Assembly (NCBI GenBank): GCA_020402945.1
Contig: JADBYQ010000052.1
Span: forward strand, 42,834 to 106,833
Source of the DNA: Cytophagales bacterium
GTDB lineage: Bacteria; Bacteroidota; Bacteroidia; Cytophagales; Cyclobacteriaceae
Direction: 5' to 3'
DNA: 64,000 nt
The notes under the pieces are model-generated. The model saw only the letters and a list, made by a program, of their open reading frames with translations. It did no database searches and was not told the DNA's origin. A program made the translations under genes and the position numbers. Positions 36,615-44,728 of the stretch are shown here, in pieces; position 1 is the stretch's first letter, and each line of letters starts with the position of its first letter.

Positions 36615-37295
36615 AAATCAAAATACCTTCTATACTAACTCACCAACCCCGCAGTGCTTATAAGCCGTTCCAATTTTTTTCAAGCAGCTTGTTCTTTCGT
36701 TCATATGTCGCCAAGTATAGCATCATGCCAGCCTTTTCAAAAGTGAATTCAACTACACGCACGCAACTTAGTCTAAGCTTTGTCGTCAATTCTAGTGAAA
36801 TCGGCTATTCATCACCATTTTTTAGAACTCTATTTTTCGCCCCTCACATCACCCAGCCTTAAGCCGAATCTGATAAAGTCATTTTTGAGTTGAAATCAAT
36901 CCCCTTTTTGGGGTGATACGTATGTCTCACACAGGTTTGTGTTTCTGATCCGGTGCGCTTCCAAAGCCGCCTCTTATCCCACGAAACCAAAGATGGAATG
37001 GAGATGAAACTTAAACCTTACTTTTCACCGAGCGATTGCGCAAATTTTGTTGCTGGTAGCATCGTCAGAAGCTTTTTGCAAGTGTGTTAGTTTTGCGTGT
37101 CGCAGTTACCCTGTTTTTTGCAAATAGGCACCAAGCAGTTAACTACTTCACTTCTGCCAATTGCCTTAAGCACGTTTCAATTGCCTCCTCCACTTTGTTC
37201 GTTGATGGATTCAGGAGAAAAAAATCCAGAAACTGTTTACCCAAACTCTTAGAAACTCTCTTCTACTTTGCTATCTTTAGCTCAATGTATAAACC
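36615..37295. other. Gene-poor spacer with possible gene debris
   Basis: There are 680 bp between thyA and cdd with no convincing gene, tRNA or repeat. Two short open stretches look protein-like. On the plus strand about 36919-37090, a frame reads through a charged segment ending SFLQVC. On the minus strand 37143-37262, a frame ends in an amphipathic segment EEAIETCLRQLAEVK before a stop. Both lack good starts. A short CCCC-TTTTT-GGGG hairpin lies near 36901. The 71-aa plus ORF at 37084 is not convincing. TATCTTTA at 37271 could be a weak -7 element for cdd. Confidence 0.4.
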
Positions 37296-37763
37296 ATGAA
37301 GGACTTTGAAACTTTCGACAGTGTGGAAGCACTGGATAGTGAATCGAAATACCTGATTCATAAGGCCAAAGAAGCCACCGCCCATTCGTATGCACCTTAC
37401 TCCAAATTTTGTGTAGGGGCTGCGCTCATCTTGGAAGACGACACCGTTGTGGTGGGTGGCAACCAGGAAAATGCCTCCTACCCTCTTTGCATGTGTGCCG
37501 AGCGGGTAGCCCTTTACGCTGCCGCTTCGCAGCACCCCGATAAACGAATTGTAAAAATGGCCATTATTGCCCACAAGAAAAACCACAAAGAGCTCATTCC
37601 AGCTGCATCATGCGGTGGGTGTCGGCAAGTGATGTTAGAATACGAACACAGGCAAAGAGCTGCCATCCAGATTGTGTTCTTGGCCAAGCCTGATGAGTGG
37701 GCTATTTGCGCGAGTGCAGCCACCTTGCTGCCGTTTGGTTTCACAAAAGACGCTTTTGGATAA
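37296..37763 (+). CDS. cdd: Cytidine deaminase
   Basis: This enzyme deaminates cytidine and deoxycytidine for pyrimidine salvage. The 155-aa protein has the zinc site motifs CAER (catalytic Glu in CMCAERVAL, about residue 68) and CGGCRQ (about residue 105), plus the substrate-loop Ser-Lys-Phe-x-Val-Gly-Ala-Ala near residue 38. It is slightly longer than the tetrameric form (about 130-135 aa) because of an N-terminal extension. It stands alone, after the gene-poor spacer. Confidence 0.95.
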   Translation: MKDFETFDSVEALDSESKYLIHKAKEATAHSYAPYSKFCVGAALILEDDTVVVGGNQENASYPLCMCAERVALYAAASQHPDKRIVKMAIIAHKKNHKELIPAASCGGCRQVMLEYEHRQRAAIQIVFLAKPDEWAICASAATLLPFGFTKDAFG

Positions 37764-38065
37764 TAAATAGCGCTAGCTCAAGGGTTTTCCTTTAATATGT
37801 CAGACTTAGTAACCATATTGGACTCTTTGAATGCCTGAACTCAAAATCAATAAAACCCTTTTCTTTGATTGTTAAGTGACTCATAATAAATAATTTGGCA
37901 ACAAAAATAAGTTGGCGCTTATGCCTGGCAATGAGAACTTCCCCCGTTTTTGCTTCGCTTACGGGGGGATTTAACTCGTGTAAGATTTCTTCCAGAATAA
38001 GGCCATCGAGCGACAATTGAAAACCTATTTTTGCTTTTCTTTGAAGAATAGCTAATACGACCAAC
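37764..38065. other. Spacer upstream of cheR, with hairpin and doubtful minus ORF
   Basis: This spacer holds a GC-rich hairpin (CCCCCGT at 37941-37947 with ACGGGGG at 37961-37967, 13-nt loop) and a 97-codon minus ORF (37792-38085) that overlaps the cheR start by 20 bp. The ORF product is lysine/isoleucine-rich with no domain; I give it about one chance in four of being real. Confidence 0.4.
38026..38033 (+). promoter_or_regulatory. Candidate -7 element of the cheR-siaABC-like locus (TATTTTTG)
   Basis: This is a perfect TAnnTTTG match, 32 nt before the GTG start of cheR. No -33 TTTG at the normal 19-bp spacing was found. It is the only good promoter-like site immediately ahead of the nine-gene run. 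Confidence 0.4.
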
Positions 38066-38890
38066 GTGGTACAAGATATCGACATAGCAGACTTAAAAAA
38101 GATTACTGAACTTGTTCAGGGTAAATACGGGTATGACTTCCGTAACTACGCCATGTCTTCGTTCAAGAGACGAATGCTACGTATTCTGGAGTTGAAGAAC
38201 CTGACTATTGAATCGCTACTGAAAAAGTTGAATGACCAGCCCTCCTTCATCGAAGAATTTTTGGATGAATTGACTGTTAACGTGACAGAGATGTTCCGTG
38301 ATCCTGGGTTTTGGCGAATCATGCGTGACGAAATCATTCCAGGAATTCTTTTAAACCACAAAACCTTTAAGATCTGGCATGCTGGCTGTTCGTCAGGAGA
38401 GGAAGTGCTTTCTATGGCAATCCTTCTCAAAGAAATGGGCATTCATCAGGACGTTCAACTATTTGCAAGTGATCTGGATGTAAACATACTGGAAAAAGCA
38501 AAAGCAGCTACCTACCCCATAAAAAATATGGAGCTGAATGAAAAGAATTACATTCGCTTCGAGGGCAAAAAAAGCCTGAAGGAATACTACAAGGAAGAAA
38601 ACGGGAAAGCAGTTTTCGACAAAGAACTGATGCAAAATGTATCTTTCCGCAAGCATGATTTGGTAACGGGTGAGATCTTTAACAAGTTTGATTTGGTCTT
38701 GTGTCGAAACGTGATGATTTATTTTAATCAGTCACTACAAAACGAAGTACTAAAAAAATTCCACGAGAGTTTATTCAAATACGGATACCTGGCAATTGGC
38801 TCCAAAGAGTCATTGATCTGGTGCGATGTGGCAAGCAAATTTTTAGTGGTAAACAACGAGGAAAAAGTTTACAAGAAGATAAAGGATTAG
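38066..38890 (+). CDS. cheR: CheR-type protein-glutamate O-methyltransferase
   Basis: This SAM-dependent methyltransferase normally methylates chemoreceptor glutamates. The 274-aa protein has the N-terminal helical domain with KYGYDFRNYAMSSFKRR (about residues 22-38), the SAM site HAGCSSGEEVLSMAILL near residue 105 and CRNVMIYFN near residue 215. It begins with GTG 38066; the next ATG would remove conserved helices. No chemoreceptor, cheA or cheW lies nearby, so the substrate is unclear. It is the first gene of the plus-strand run, 13 bp before cheB. Confidence 0.93.
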   Translation: MVQDIDIADLKKITELVQGKYGYDFRNYAMSSFKRRMLRILELKNLTIESLLKKLNDQPSFIEEFLDELTVNVTEMFRDPGFWRIMRDEIIPGILLNHKTFKIWHAGCSSGEEVLSMAILLKEMGIHQDVQLFASDLDVNILEKAKAATYPIKNMELNEKNYIRFEGKKSLKEYYKEENGKAVFDKELMQNVSFRKHDLVTGEIFNKFDLVLCRNVMIYFNQSLQNEVLKKFHESLFKYGYLAIGSKESLIWCDVASKFLVVNNEEKVYKKIKD

Positions 38891-38903
38891 GGAAACTGCT
38901 GCC

Positions 38904-39500
38904 ATGGACAAGTATAACTTAAATAATAGCTACAAGGCAGTGGTGATTGGAGGGTCAGCAGGGAGTTTTCAGGGAATTGTGAAAATTCTGGCTCAGCTTC
39001 CGAAAACTTTTCCTCTGCCCATTATCATGTGTATGCACAGATTGAAACATGTGCGCAATGGATTTGTCGAGGCCTTATCAATAAAAAGTGTGGTACAAGT
39101 AGTAGAACCGGTAGACAAAGAGTCAATAAAAAAGGGAGTGGTATACCTTGCCCCCTCCAACTACCATATGTCGGTAGAGCTTGGCAATCACTTTTCTATG
39201 TCTACGGAGGAAATGGTAAATAATTCACGACCCGCCATCGACATCACACTAGGAACAGCTGCCTATGTATATCGGGACAAACTCATTGGAGTTTTACTTT
39301 CGGGCGCCAACCGAGACGGTGGATTGGGAATGAAACACATCAAAGACAAAGGAGGATTGACGATTGTGCAAGAACCTACTGAATGTATGATTGACACAAT
39401 GCCCAAGGCCGCTCTTGCATTGACAAAAATAGATCACACTCTAAAAATTGATGAGATTGTTGAGTTTTTGAAAGAACTAGATAAGCACTATACTAAATAA
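38904..39500 (+). CDS. CheB-type methylesterase lacking a receiver domain
   Basis: This is a stand-alone CheB catalytic domain of 198 aa. The catalytic triad appears intact: Ser18 in GGSAGS, a histidine in MCMHRL and an aspartate in SGANRDGGLGM. The N-terminal response-regulator domain of classical CheB is absent, so phosphorylation by CheA cannot control it in the usual way. It presumably reverses the methylation set by CheR next door; the protein that carries the methyl groups is not in the window as a recognisable chemoreceptor. Confidence 0.9.
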   Translation: MDKYNLNNSYKAVVIGGSAGSFQGIVKILAQLPKTFPLPIIMCMHRLKHVRNGFVEALSIKSVVQVVEPVDKESIKKGVVYLAPSNYHMSVELGNHFSMSTEEMVNNSRPAIDITLGTAAYVYRDKLIGVLLSGANRDGGLGMKHIKDKGGLTIVQEPTECMIDTMPKAALALTKIDHTLKIDEIVEFLKELDKHYTK

Positions 39501-39501
39501 T

Positions 39502-40275
39502 ATGGAAAGGCTCCTTCAAACGTTAAAAGATCCAAGCAAATTAAGCTTGCTGCTTTCTGCACTTTTTTATGTTAGTCTGGTTTCATCTGCCTATGTGTTG
39601 GTTACCCTTCCTCATGATCTTGTGTCCAAAGGTGGAATGATTTCGACAGGCTTGGAAACTCTCGTCTATACAAAATTATTTATCACGCTTATTGTCACTT
39701 TCGGGCTCGCAGTATTTGCCATCAATACCACCAATAAGGTAAAAAGGGAAATTGTCGTCTTCAAGGAGAAAAAGACAGAAACTTCAGCAACTTCAAGCGG
39801 AGAAACCACAGATCAATCATCGTTTGATATACATTCATTCACGAAAGCCCTCAAAGGCGCCACTTCTGGTCAACTGTATCAGATAGGAATCAATCAGATT
39901 TGCAAGGCACTCAATGCGGGACAAGGAGCATTTTATCTTGTAAAAGAAAGGGAAGGCAAACGCGTTGTTGAAATGAAAAGTGCGTTTGCGGTACCGCTTG
40001 AAGGCGACCCAGTTGTCTATGAATTTGGTGAAGGCTTGGTAGGGCAATGCGCGGCAACTGGAAAAAGTATGCTTCTTGACGAGCTGCCCGAAGGTTACAC
40101 CCATGCGATCGTTAGCGGACTGGGAATGGCGGCTCCAAAATACATTCTGATTATCCCAATAAAAAAAGAAGAAGTGGTTGCGGCTGTTTTGGAAATAGCA
40201 ACATTTTCAAACCTGACCGGCAATAGCCAAAAAGAGGCACAACAAATGGCTACACTTTTAGCAGAACAGATTTAA
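39502..40275 (+). CDS. Membrane-anchored GAF domain protein
   Basis: This 257-aa protein has two membrane helices (about residues 14-36 and 51-72) followed by a linker and a GAF domain (about 115-257). The GAF sequence is close in style to the GAF domain of the next protein, including a VYEFGEGLVGQ-like segment and a C-terminal IPIKKEEVVAAVLEIA strand. It has no enzymatic output domain, so it may act as a sensor subunit. It starts 1 bp after the cheB stop and ends 25 bp before the large phosphatase gene. Confidence 0.85.
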   Translation: MERLLQTLKDPSKLSLLLSALFYVSLVSSAYVLVTLPHDLVSKGGMISTGLETLVYTKLFITLIVTFGLAVFAINTTNKVKREIVVFKEKKTETSATSSGETTDQSSFDIHSFTKALKGATSGQLYQIGINQICKALNAGQGAFYLVKEREGKRVVEMKSAFAVPLEGDPVVYEFGEGLVGQCAATGKSMLLDELPEGYTHAIVSGLGMAAPKYILIIPIKKEEVVAAVLEIATFSNLTGNSQKEAQQMATLLAEQI

Positions 40276-40300
40276 CGTACTACTAAACCGTAAAAAGGTT

Positions 40301-43300
40301 ATGTTCAAAAACATAAAAATTAGCACAAAGATCACCATCCTCATTGTCGCCATTTCGTTGGTGAGTGTGTTGGCGATCTCCCTGTTTACTTACCATATCA
40401 ACGTAAAAAATTCGGAAGAAAAGCTTCACACAAATCTGTCAGTCATTGCCGACAATAAATCAGCTCAACTTAGCCACTATTTCGCCCACATAGCCAGCAC
40501 GGTTAATTTTCTTCAGAATTCCCCCGAAATAAAAAACTTACTCAGTTCTTCGCCAGATTCACTTCAATCTACTCTTACAAAGGCAAAGGAAACCTATGGA
40601 TTTGAAGAGTTGTTTGTTTCTAATAGTAGTGGAACGATCCTAGTCTCTGCAAACACGCAAAAAGGAAACTTCCCCGATCCCGATGGCTCTTTTTTCTCAA
40701 ATGCAGCAAGCAACATCTACTACAGTTCCGTCAAAAAAGACACAGTGAACAAATCCTCGGATTCGTACACGATGTTTGCAGGAGCACCTCTTCACGGGAA
40801 TCTGTTAATTTTTAAGATCGATTTAAATCCGCTATTTAAGTCATTACAAGATGCGAACGGTCTTGGCACTACCGGTGAATCTTTCGTTGGATACAAAGAT
40901 TTGGTGACCCGGAAAATCATCCTAGCCAGCCCATTGAGAAACGACCCCGGAGCCTTTTTTAAATTTTATTCTGAGAATGAAAACGAAGTGAAAGAGATTA
41001 GCCTGGCGCTGGAAGGTAAAAATGGCTTTGCCACCGGTCGTGACTACCGCCATCAGGAAGTGTATGTTGCTTATCGCAAAATTGAAAATTCGCCTTGGGC
41101 TCTTGTTGTAAAAATAGACACCAACGAAATCAATGGGCAAGGGGGAGCGCTTGCCAATATCTACGGGATGGGTGGATTGGTTATTGTGCTACTGGCAGCC
41201 GCCATTTCAGTTCTATTTGCACGCTCACTTACAATGCCACTTGTTTCAATGCGCGACACCTTAGATTTGGTTTCGCAAGGTGTTCTTCCCGATAAAATTG
41301 AAGCGGCTAGCAGCGATGAGTTTGGCCAAATGGCCACTAAGGTGGATGGCCTTGTCCAGACATTAAAAGGGAGTGCTCAATTTGCACGCTTGGTTGGAGA
41401 AGGACAATTTAATGCCGCCTATCAGCCTGCCAGTGAAAATGATACGCTCGGCCTTTCGCTATTAAACATGCGAGAGAATTTGATTGAAAATGAAAGAAAA
41501 GATAACGAGCGCAACTGGATTGTGAGAGGGGTAGCGGAGGTAGCGGAGATCTTAAGGATGCACGATACGTTGGATGGTCTGGGTGACGATGTTATTCAGT
41601 TCATCATCGAGAAGATTGGAGCCGTACAGGGTGCTTTCTATGTTGTCAGTGACGAAAAAAAAGAGAAAAGCATTGAAATTCGTGCGAGCTTTGCCTACAA
41701 TCGAAAAAAGTATCTAAAAAAATCTTTCCGTTTTGCAGAAGGTTTAGTCGGAGAAGCGGCTGCTGAGAAAGATTACATTCTCCGCACCGAAATACCTAGT
41801 GAATACGTAACGCTGACATCTGGTATTCTCGGTGATCAAAAACCCAACTGCATTCTTATTGTACCATTGATTACCAATGAGGAGGTGTACGGAGTTGTGG
41901 AATTTGCAGGCCTTAAGAAGTTTGATTCCTCACAAGTAAAATTTGTTCAAGAACTAAGTTTGATATTGGCCCGAACCATCTTCAATATAAAAGTCAATGA
42001 GCGTACAAGACGGCTCTTGAGTGAATCGCAAGCATTGAGCAGCGAGTTGACGGAAAAACAAGAAGTACTCCGCCAAAATGCAGAGGAAATGCGGGCCACG
42101 CAAGAAGAATTACAAAGGTCGAATATCAAGCTCGAAGAACAAATTGAAGAAGTAAATCGCACTCAAAATCGAATGCAGTTACTTCTCGAAAATGCCTCGG
42201 AAGTAATTACCATCTACGAAGAAGATGGGCGAATTCGCTACATATCACCTTCCGTTGAAACCATTTTAGGATATTCTCAAAAAGAACTACAAGGGCAAAG
42301 TGATTTGAATCGTGTTCACCCCGATAGTCTGGAGGTAGCAAAAGGTTTGTTTGATCAATTGCGTGAAAATCCTGATGAAAAATTAACGGTACAACTTGAA
42401 TACAAGACAAAAGACGGCAAGTATATTTGGTTGGAAGCTACAGGTACCAATTTTATGGCGAATCCGGCTATCCATGGTTTTATTCTCAACTCCCGCGATA
42501 TTACAGAGCGCAGGTTAGCCGAACAAGAGCAACGTATGCGTAGCAAGATGCAAGCGTTGTCAGAAAATTCACTTGATATCATTACCCGCCTGGAGAATGA
42601 TGCTATTTCCTACATCAACCCAACGATTGAAAATTATACCGGTAAATCGCCTGAACGATTCATTAACAAAAAGATAATGGAAGCAGACTTAGAGTCTGGG
42701 ATTTTGGAGCAGTGGCTCTCTATTGTTGAACAAGTAAATTCAACAAATGACAAGATTTCAACCGAAATGGATTTTCCATCTGAAATGGGAAAACGAATAA
42801 TGCAAGTAAACGCCATACCCGAGTATGATGACCTTGAAAACATCGAGTCAGTTCTCTTGGTGTCGCATGATATTACCGATCGAAAAGAAATCGAGCTTGA
42901 GATTCAAAATAAAAACAAGAAAATCAACGACTCTATCAATTATGCAAAACGTATACAGAACGCAATTTTGCCAAATACCAGATTAGTAAATAGGACATTG
43001 CCTGATTCTTTTGTACTCTATAAACCAAGAGATGTTGTAAGTGGAGACTTCCCGTGGTTTGTTCAGATTAAAGATGATTTGTTTATAGCTGCTGTAGATT
43101 GTACAGGTCATGGCGTTCCGGGAGCCCTACTTTCACTAATTGGCTACTTCCTGCTCAACGATATTGTTCGAAGCAGAAAAATTACAGATCCTGGAAAGAT
43201 ATTGGATTTGTTGGATGAGGGGGTAACCCAAACACTTCGCCAAGACCAGGAAGATTCCGCCACAAAAGATGGGATGGATATCGCGCTTTGCCGCATCAAT

Positions 43301-43675
43301 ACAGATACTCGGGTGGTTGAGTATGCCGGTGCCCACCGTCCTTTATACATTATGAAAGGTGGAGTCTTGGATGAAATAAAGGGAAATAAATTCCCTATTG
43401 GTGGCGGTATCTATAAAAATCAAACGAACTTTACGACTACCAAATTAGAACTTGGCAAGGGTGATTCTTTCTATTTTTGCTCCGATGGATTCCCTGACCA
43501 ATTTGGCGGGCCGGAATCACGTAAATTCGGTCCAAAAAAGACAAGGGATATCATTGAAAGGGTTCACCGTGACCCAATGAGCGAAGCGGCCAAAATCTTT
43601 GATGCAGAATGGGAGGCCTGGAAAGGAGATCAAAAGCAAACGGATGACGTGTTGCTAATTGGAATTAAATTGTAG
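40301..43675 (+). CDS. dCache-HAMP-GAF-PAS-PAS-PP2C phosphatase (SiaA-like)
   Basis: This 1124-aa membrane sensor has a serine-phosphatase output. Order: TM1 (about 10-29), periplasmic dCache-like domain (30-285), TM2 (about 288-308), HAMP (305-360), GAF (about 410-570), coiled coil (570-625), PAS (625-745), PAS (750-865), coiled coil, SpoIIE-type PP2C (905-1124). Metal-site aspartates are seen in SGDF (D916) and AAVDCTGHG; the usual SGDFYW reads SGDFPW here. It corresponds to Pseudomonas SiaA but with extra GAF and PAS sensor domains. It likely dephosphorylates the SiaC-like protein encoded two genes downstream. Confidence 0.92.
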   Translation: MFKNIKISTKITILIVAISLVSVLAISLFTYHINVKNSEEKLHTNLSVIADNKSAQLSHYFAHIASTVNFLQNSPEIKNLLSSSPDSLQSTLTKAKETYGFEELFVSNSSGTILVSANTQKGNFPDPDGSFFSNAASNIYYSSVKKDTVNKSSDSYTMFAGAPLHGNLLIFKIDLNPLFKSLQDANGLGTTGESFVGYKDLVTRKIILASPLRNDPGAFFKFYSENENEVKEISLALEGKNGFATGRDYRHQEVYVAYRKIENSPWALVVKIDTNEINGQGGALANIYGMGGLVIVLLAAAISVLFARSLTMPLVSMRDTLDLVSQGVLPDKIEAASSDEFGQMATKVDGLVQTLKGSAQFARLVGEGQFNAAYQPASENDTLGLSLLNMRENLIENERKDNERNWIVRGVAEVAEILRMHDTLDGLGDDVIQFIIEKIGAVQGAFYVVSDEKKEKSIEIRASFAYNRKKYLKKSFRFAEGLVGEAAAEKDYILRTEIPSEYVTLTSGILGDQKPNCILIVPLITNEEVYGVVEFAGLKKFDSSQVKFVQELSLILARTIFNIKVNERTRRLLSESQALSSELTEKQEVLRQNAEEMRATQEELQRSNIKLEEQIEEVNRTQNRMQLLLENASEVITIYEEDGRIRYISPSVETILGYSQKELQGQSDLNRVHPDSLEVAKGLFDQLRENPDEKLTVQLEYKTKDGKYIWLEATGTNFMANPAIHGFILNSRDITERRLAEQEQRMRSKMQALSENSLDIITRLENDAISYINPTIENYTGKSPERFINKKIMEADLESGILEQWLSIVEQVNSTNDKISTEMDFPSEMGKRIMQVNAIPEYDDLENIESVLLVSHDITDRKEIELEIQNKNKKINDSINYAKRIQNAILPNTRLVNRTLPDSFVLYKPRDVVSGDFPWFVQIKDDLFIAAVDCTGHGVPGALLSLIGYFLLNDIVRSRKITDPGKILDLLDEGVTQTLRQDQEDSATKDGMDIALCRINTDTRVVEYAGAHRPLYIMKGGVLDEIKGNKFPIGGGIYKNQTNFTTTKLELGKGDSFYFCSDGFPDQFGGPESRKFGPKKTRDIIERVHRDPMSEAAKIFDAEWEAWKGDQKQTDDVLLIGIKL

Positions 43676-43719
43676 TATTTTTAGATTAAACGATAATTTC
43701 GAATCCAAACCCAAATACG

Positions 43720-44274
43720 ATGAATTTTATCTATGACTTGCACCGGACAATGATGTCCCAAAAGCTAATCTTGGTGTATGATGGTGATTTCACCCAGGAA
43801 ACAACCAAGTCCATATTGGCCATGGCAGAGCGCAATCTTGATTCTTCAGGAGAAGATTCAGGAATAAAACGCAAAGTGTTCAACGTAATGGTTGAGGCTC
43901 TTCAAAACATCGTTAAACATAGCAGTGAACAGGGTACGCAAGCTGGATCGCTGGTCAGTAGAAGCGCGATTTTCATGATCAGCAAAGACGACAAAAGGTA
44001 CTGCGTATTAACTGGCAATCCTATTCTAAAAGGCAAGGCAGTGCTGTTGACCAGCAACCTCAACGAACTCAATAGCAAAGACAAAGACGGCCTCAAAGAG
44101 ATGTATAAAGAAATCATCAAGAATACTCAGATATCCGAAAAAGGTGGTGCGGGCTTAGGGTTTGTTGACATGGCAAGAAAGTCGGGAGAAAAATTGGAGT
44201 TCACCTTTAGCGATATGGATGCAGAATATGACTTCTTCTGCCTAAAAGTTAATATCTCACGTGAAAAAGAATAA
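43720..44274 (+). CDS. siaB: SiaB-family protein kinase (GHKL-type fold)
   Basis: This is a SiaB/DUF6272-like protein of 184 aa. A GHKL ATPase N-box is visible as EALQNIVKH (Glu59, Asn63) and a G-box as GGAGLG (about 142-147), so ATP binding is probably intact. In Pseudomonas aeruginosa, SiaB phosphorylates SiaC on threonine. It lies between the SiaA-like phosphatase (44 bp) and the SiaC-like gene (27 bp), the same gene order as the known siaABC set. It lacks sensor or membrane domains. Confidence 0.88.
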   Translation: MNFIYDLHRTMMSQKLILVYDGDFTQETTKSILAMAERNLDSSGEDSGIKRKVFNVMVEALQNIVKHSSEQGTQAGSLVSRSAIFMISKDDKRYCVLTGNPILKGKAVLLTSNLNELNSKDKDGLKEMYKEIIKNTQISEKGGAGLGFVDMARKSGEKLEFTFSDMDAEYDFFCLKVNISREKE

Positions 44275-44301
44275 TTAAAAAAATTAAAAAACGAACCAAT
44301 C

Positions 44302-44664
44302 ATGGAAATCTTAAATCTAAAAGGGACAGAAGATACACCCACTATCTTGTTGGATAAGAAAAACGGCATTTTCGAAATTAGTGGACGTTCGCTGCCAGAG
44401 GACTCAGCGGAGTTCTACACGCCAGTCATTGAGTGGATTAATGCCTACGCGTCAGACCCTAATTCAAGCACAGAATTCGCAATAAAACTGGAATACTTTA
44501 ACACGGCTTCATCAAAATTAATTTTGGATGTACTTTCGGCACTCGAAGAGGTAAAGGGCATCAAAGTTTTTTGGTATTTCCACGATGATGACGAAGATAT
44601 GGAAGAGGCAGGCCAAGAGTTCTCGGAATTGGTTGAAATTCCCTTTGAGTTTAAAACATACTAA
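44302..44664 (+). CDS. siaC: SiaC-family regulatory phosphoprotein (DUF1987)
   Basis: This 120-aa protein belongs to the SiaC/DUF1987 family of anti-anti-sigma-like phosphoproteins. The motif YFNTASSK places a threonine at residue 68, the position phosphorylated in P. aeruginosa SiaC. The C-terminus is strongly acidic (DDDEDMEEAGQE). In Pseudomonas, unphosphorylated SiaC activates the diguanylate cyclase SiaD; no GGDEF protein is in this window, so its effector here is unknown. It is followed 64 bp later by the TerB-ABCG exporter, a candidate target by position only. Confidence 0.9.
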   Translation: MEILNLKGTEDTPTILLDKKNGIFEISGRSLPEDSAEFYTPVIEWINAYASDPNSSTEFAIKLEYFNTASSKLILDVLSALEEVKGIKVFWYFHDDDEDMEEAGQEFSELVEIPFEFKTY

Positions 44665-44728
44665 ACCACAATCGGTTTATTTTTTACGTTCCTTTGAGTA
44701 ATCAGAAAGGAAAAATATTTTTTAAGGA

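Noticed and set aside
36590-36640. Fifth heptad repeat upstream of thyA
   Set aside because: A-rich stretch with AATCAAA and TCAAAAT, but the 7-bp phase is not kept.
36895-36920. CCCC-TTTTT-GGGG hairpin as a riboswitch or terminator
   Set aside because: Only four G-C pairs, no T-run and no gene placed to use it.
37084-37299. 71-aa plus ORF before cdd
   Set aside because: Composition and start look random and it runs into the cdd start; the opposite strand is more protein-like.
37792-38085. 97-aa minus ORF upstream of cheR
   Set aside because: Kept only as a doubtful note: no domain, overlaps the cheR start and contains a GC-rich hairpin.
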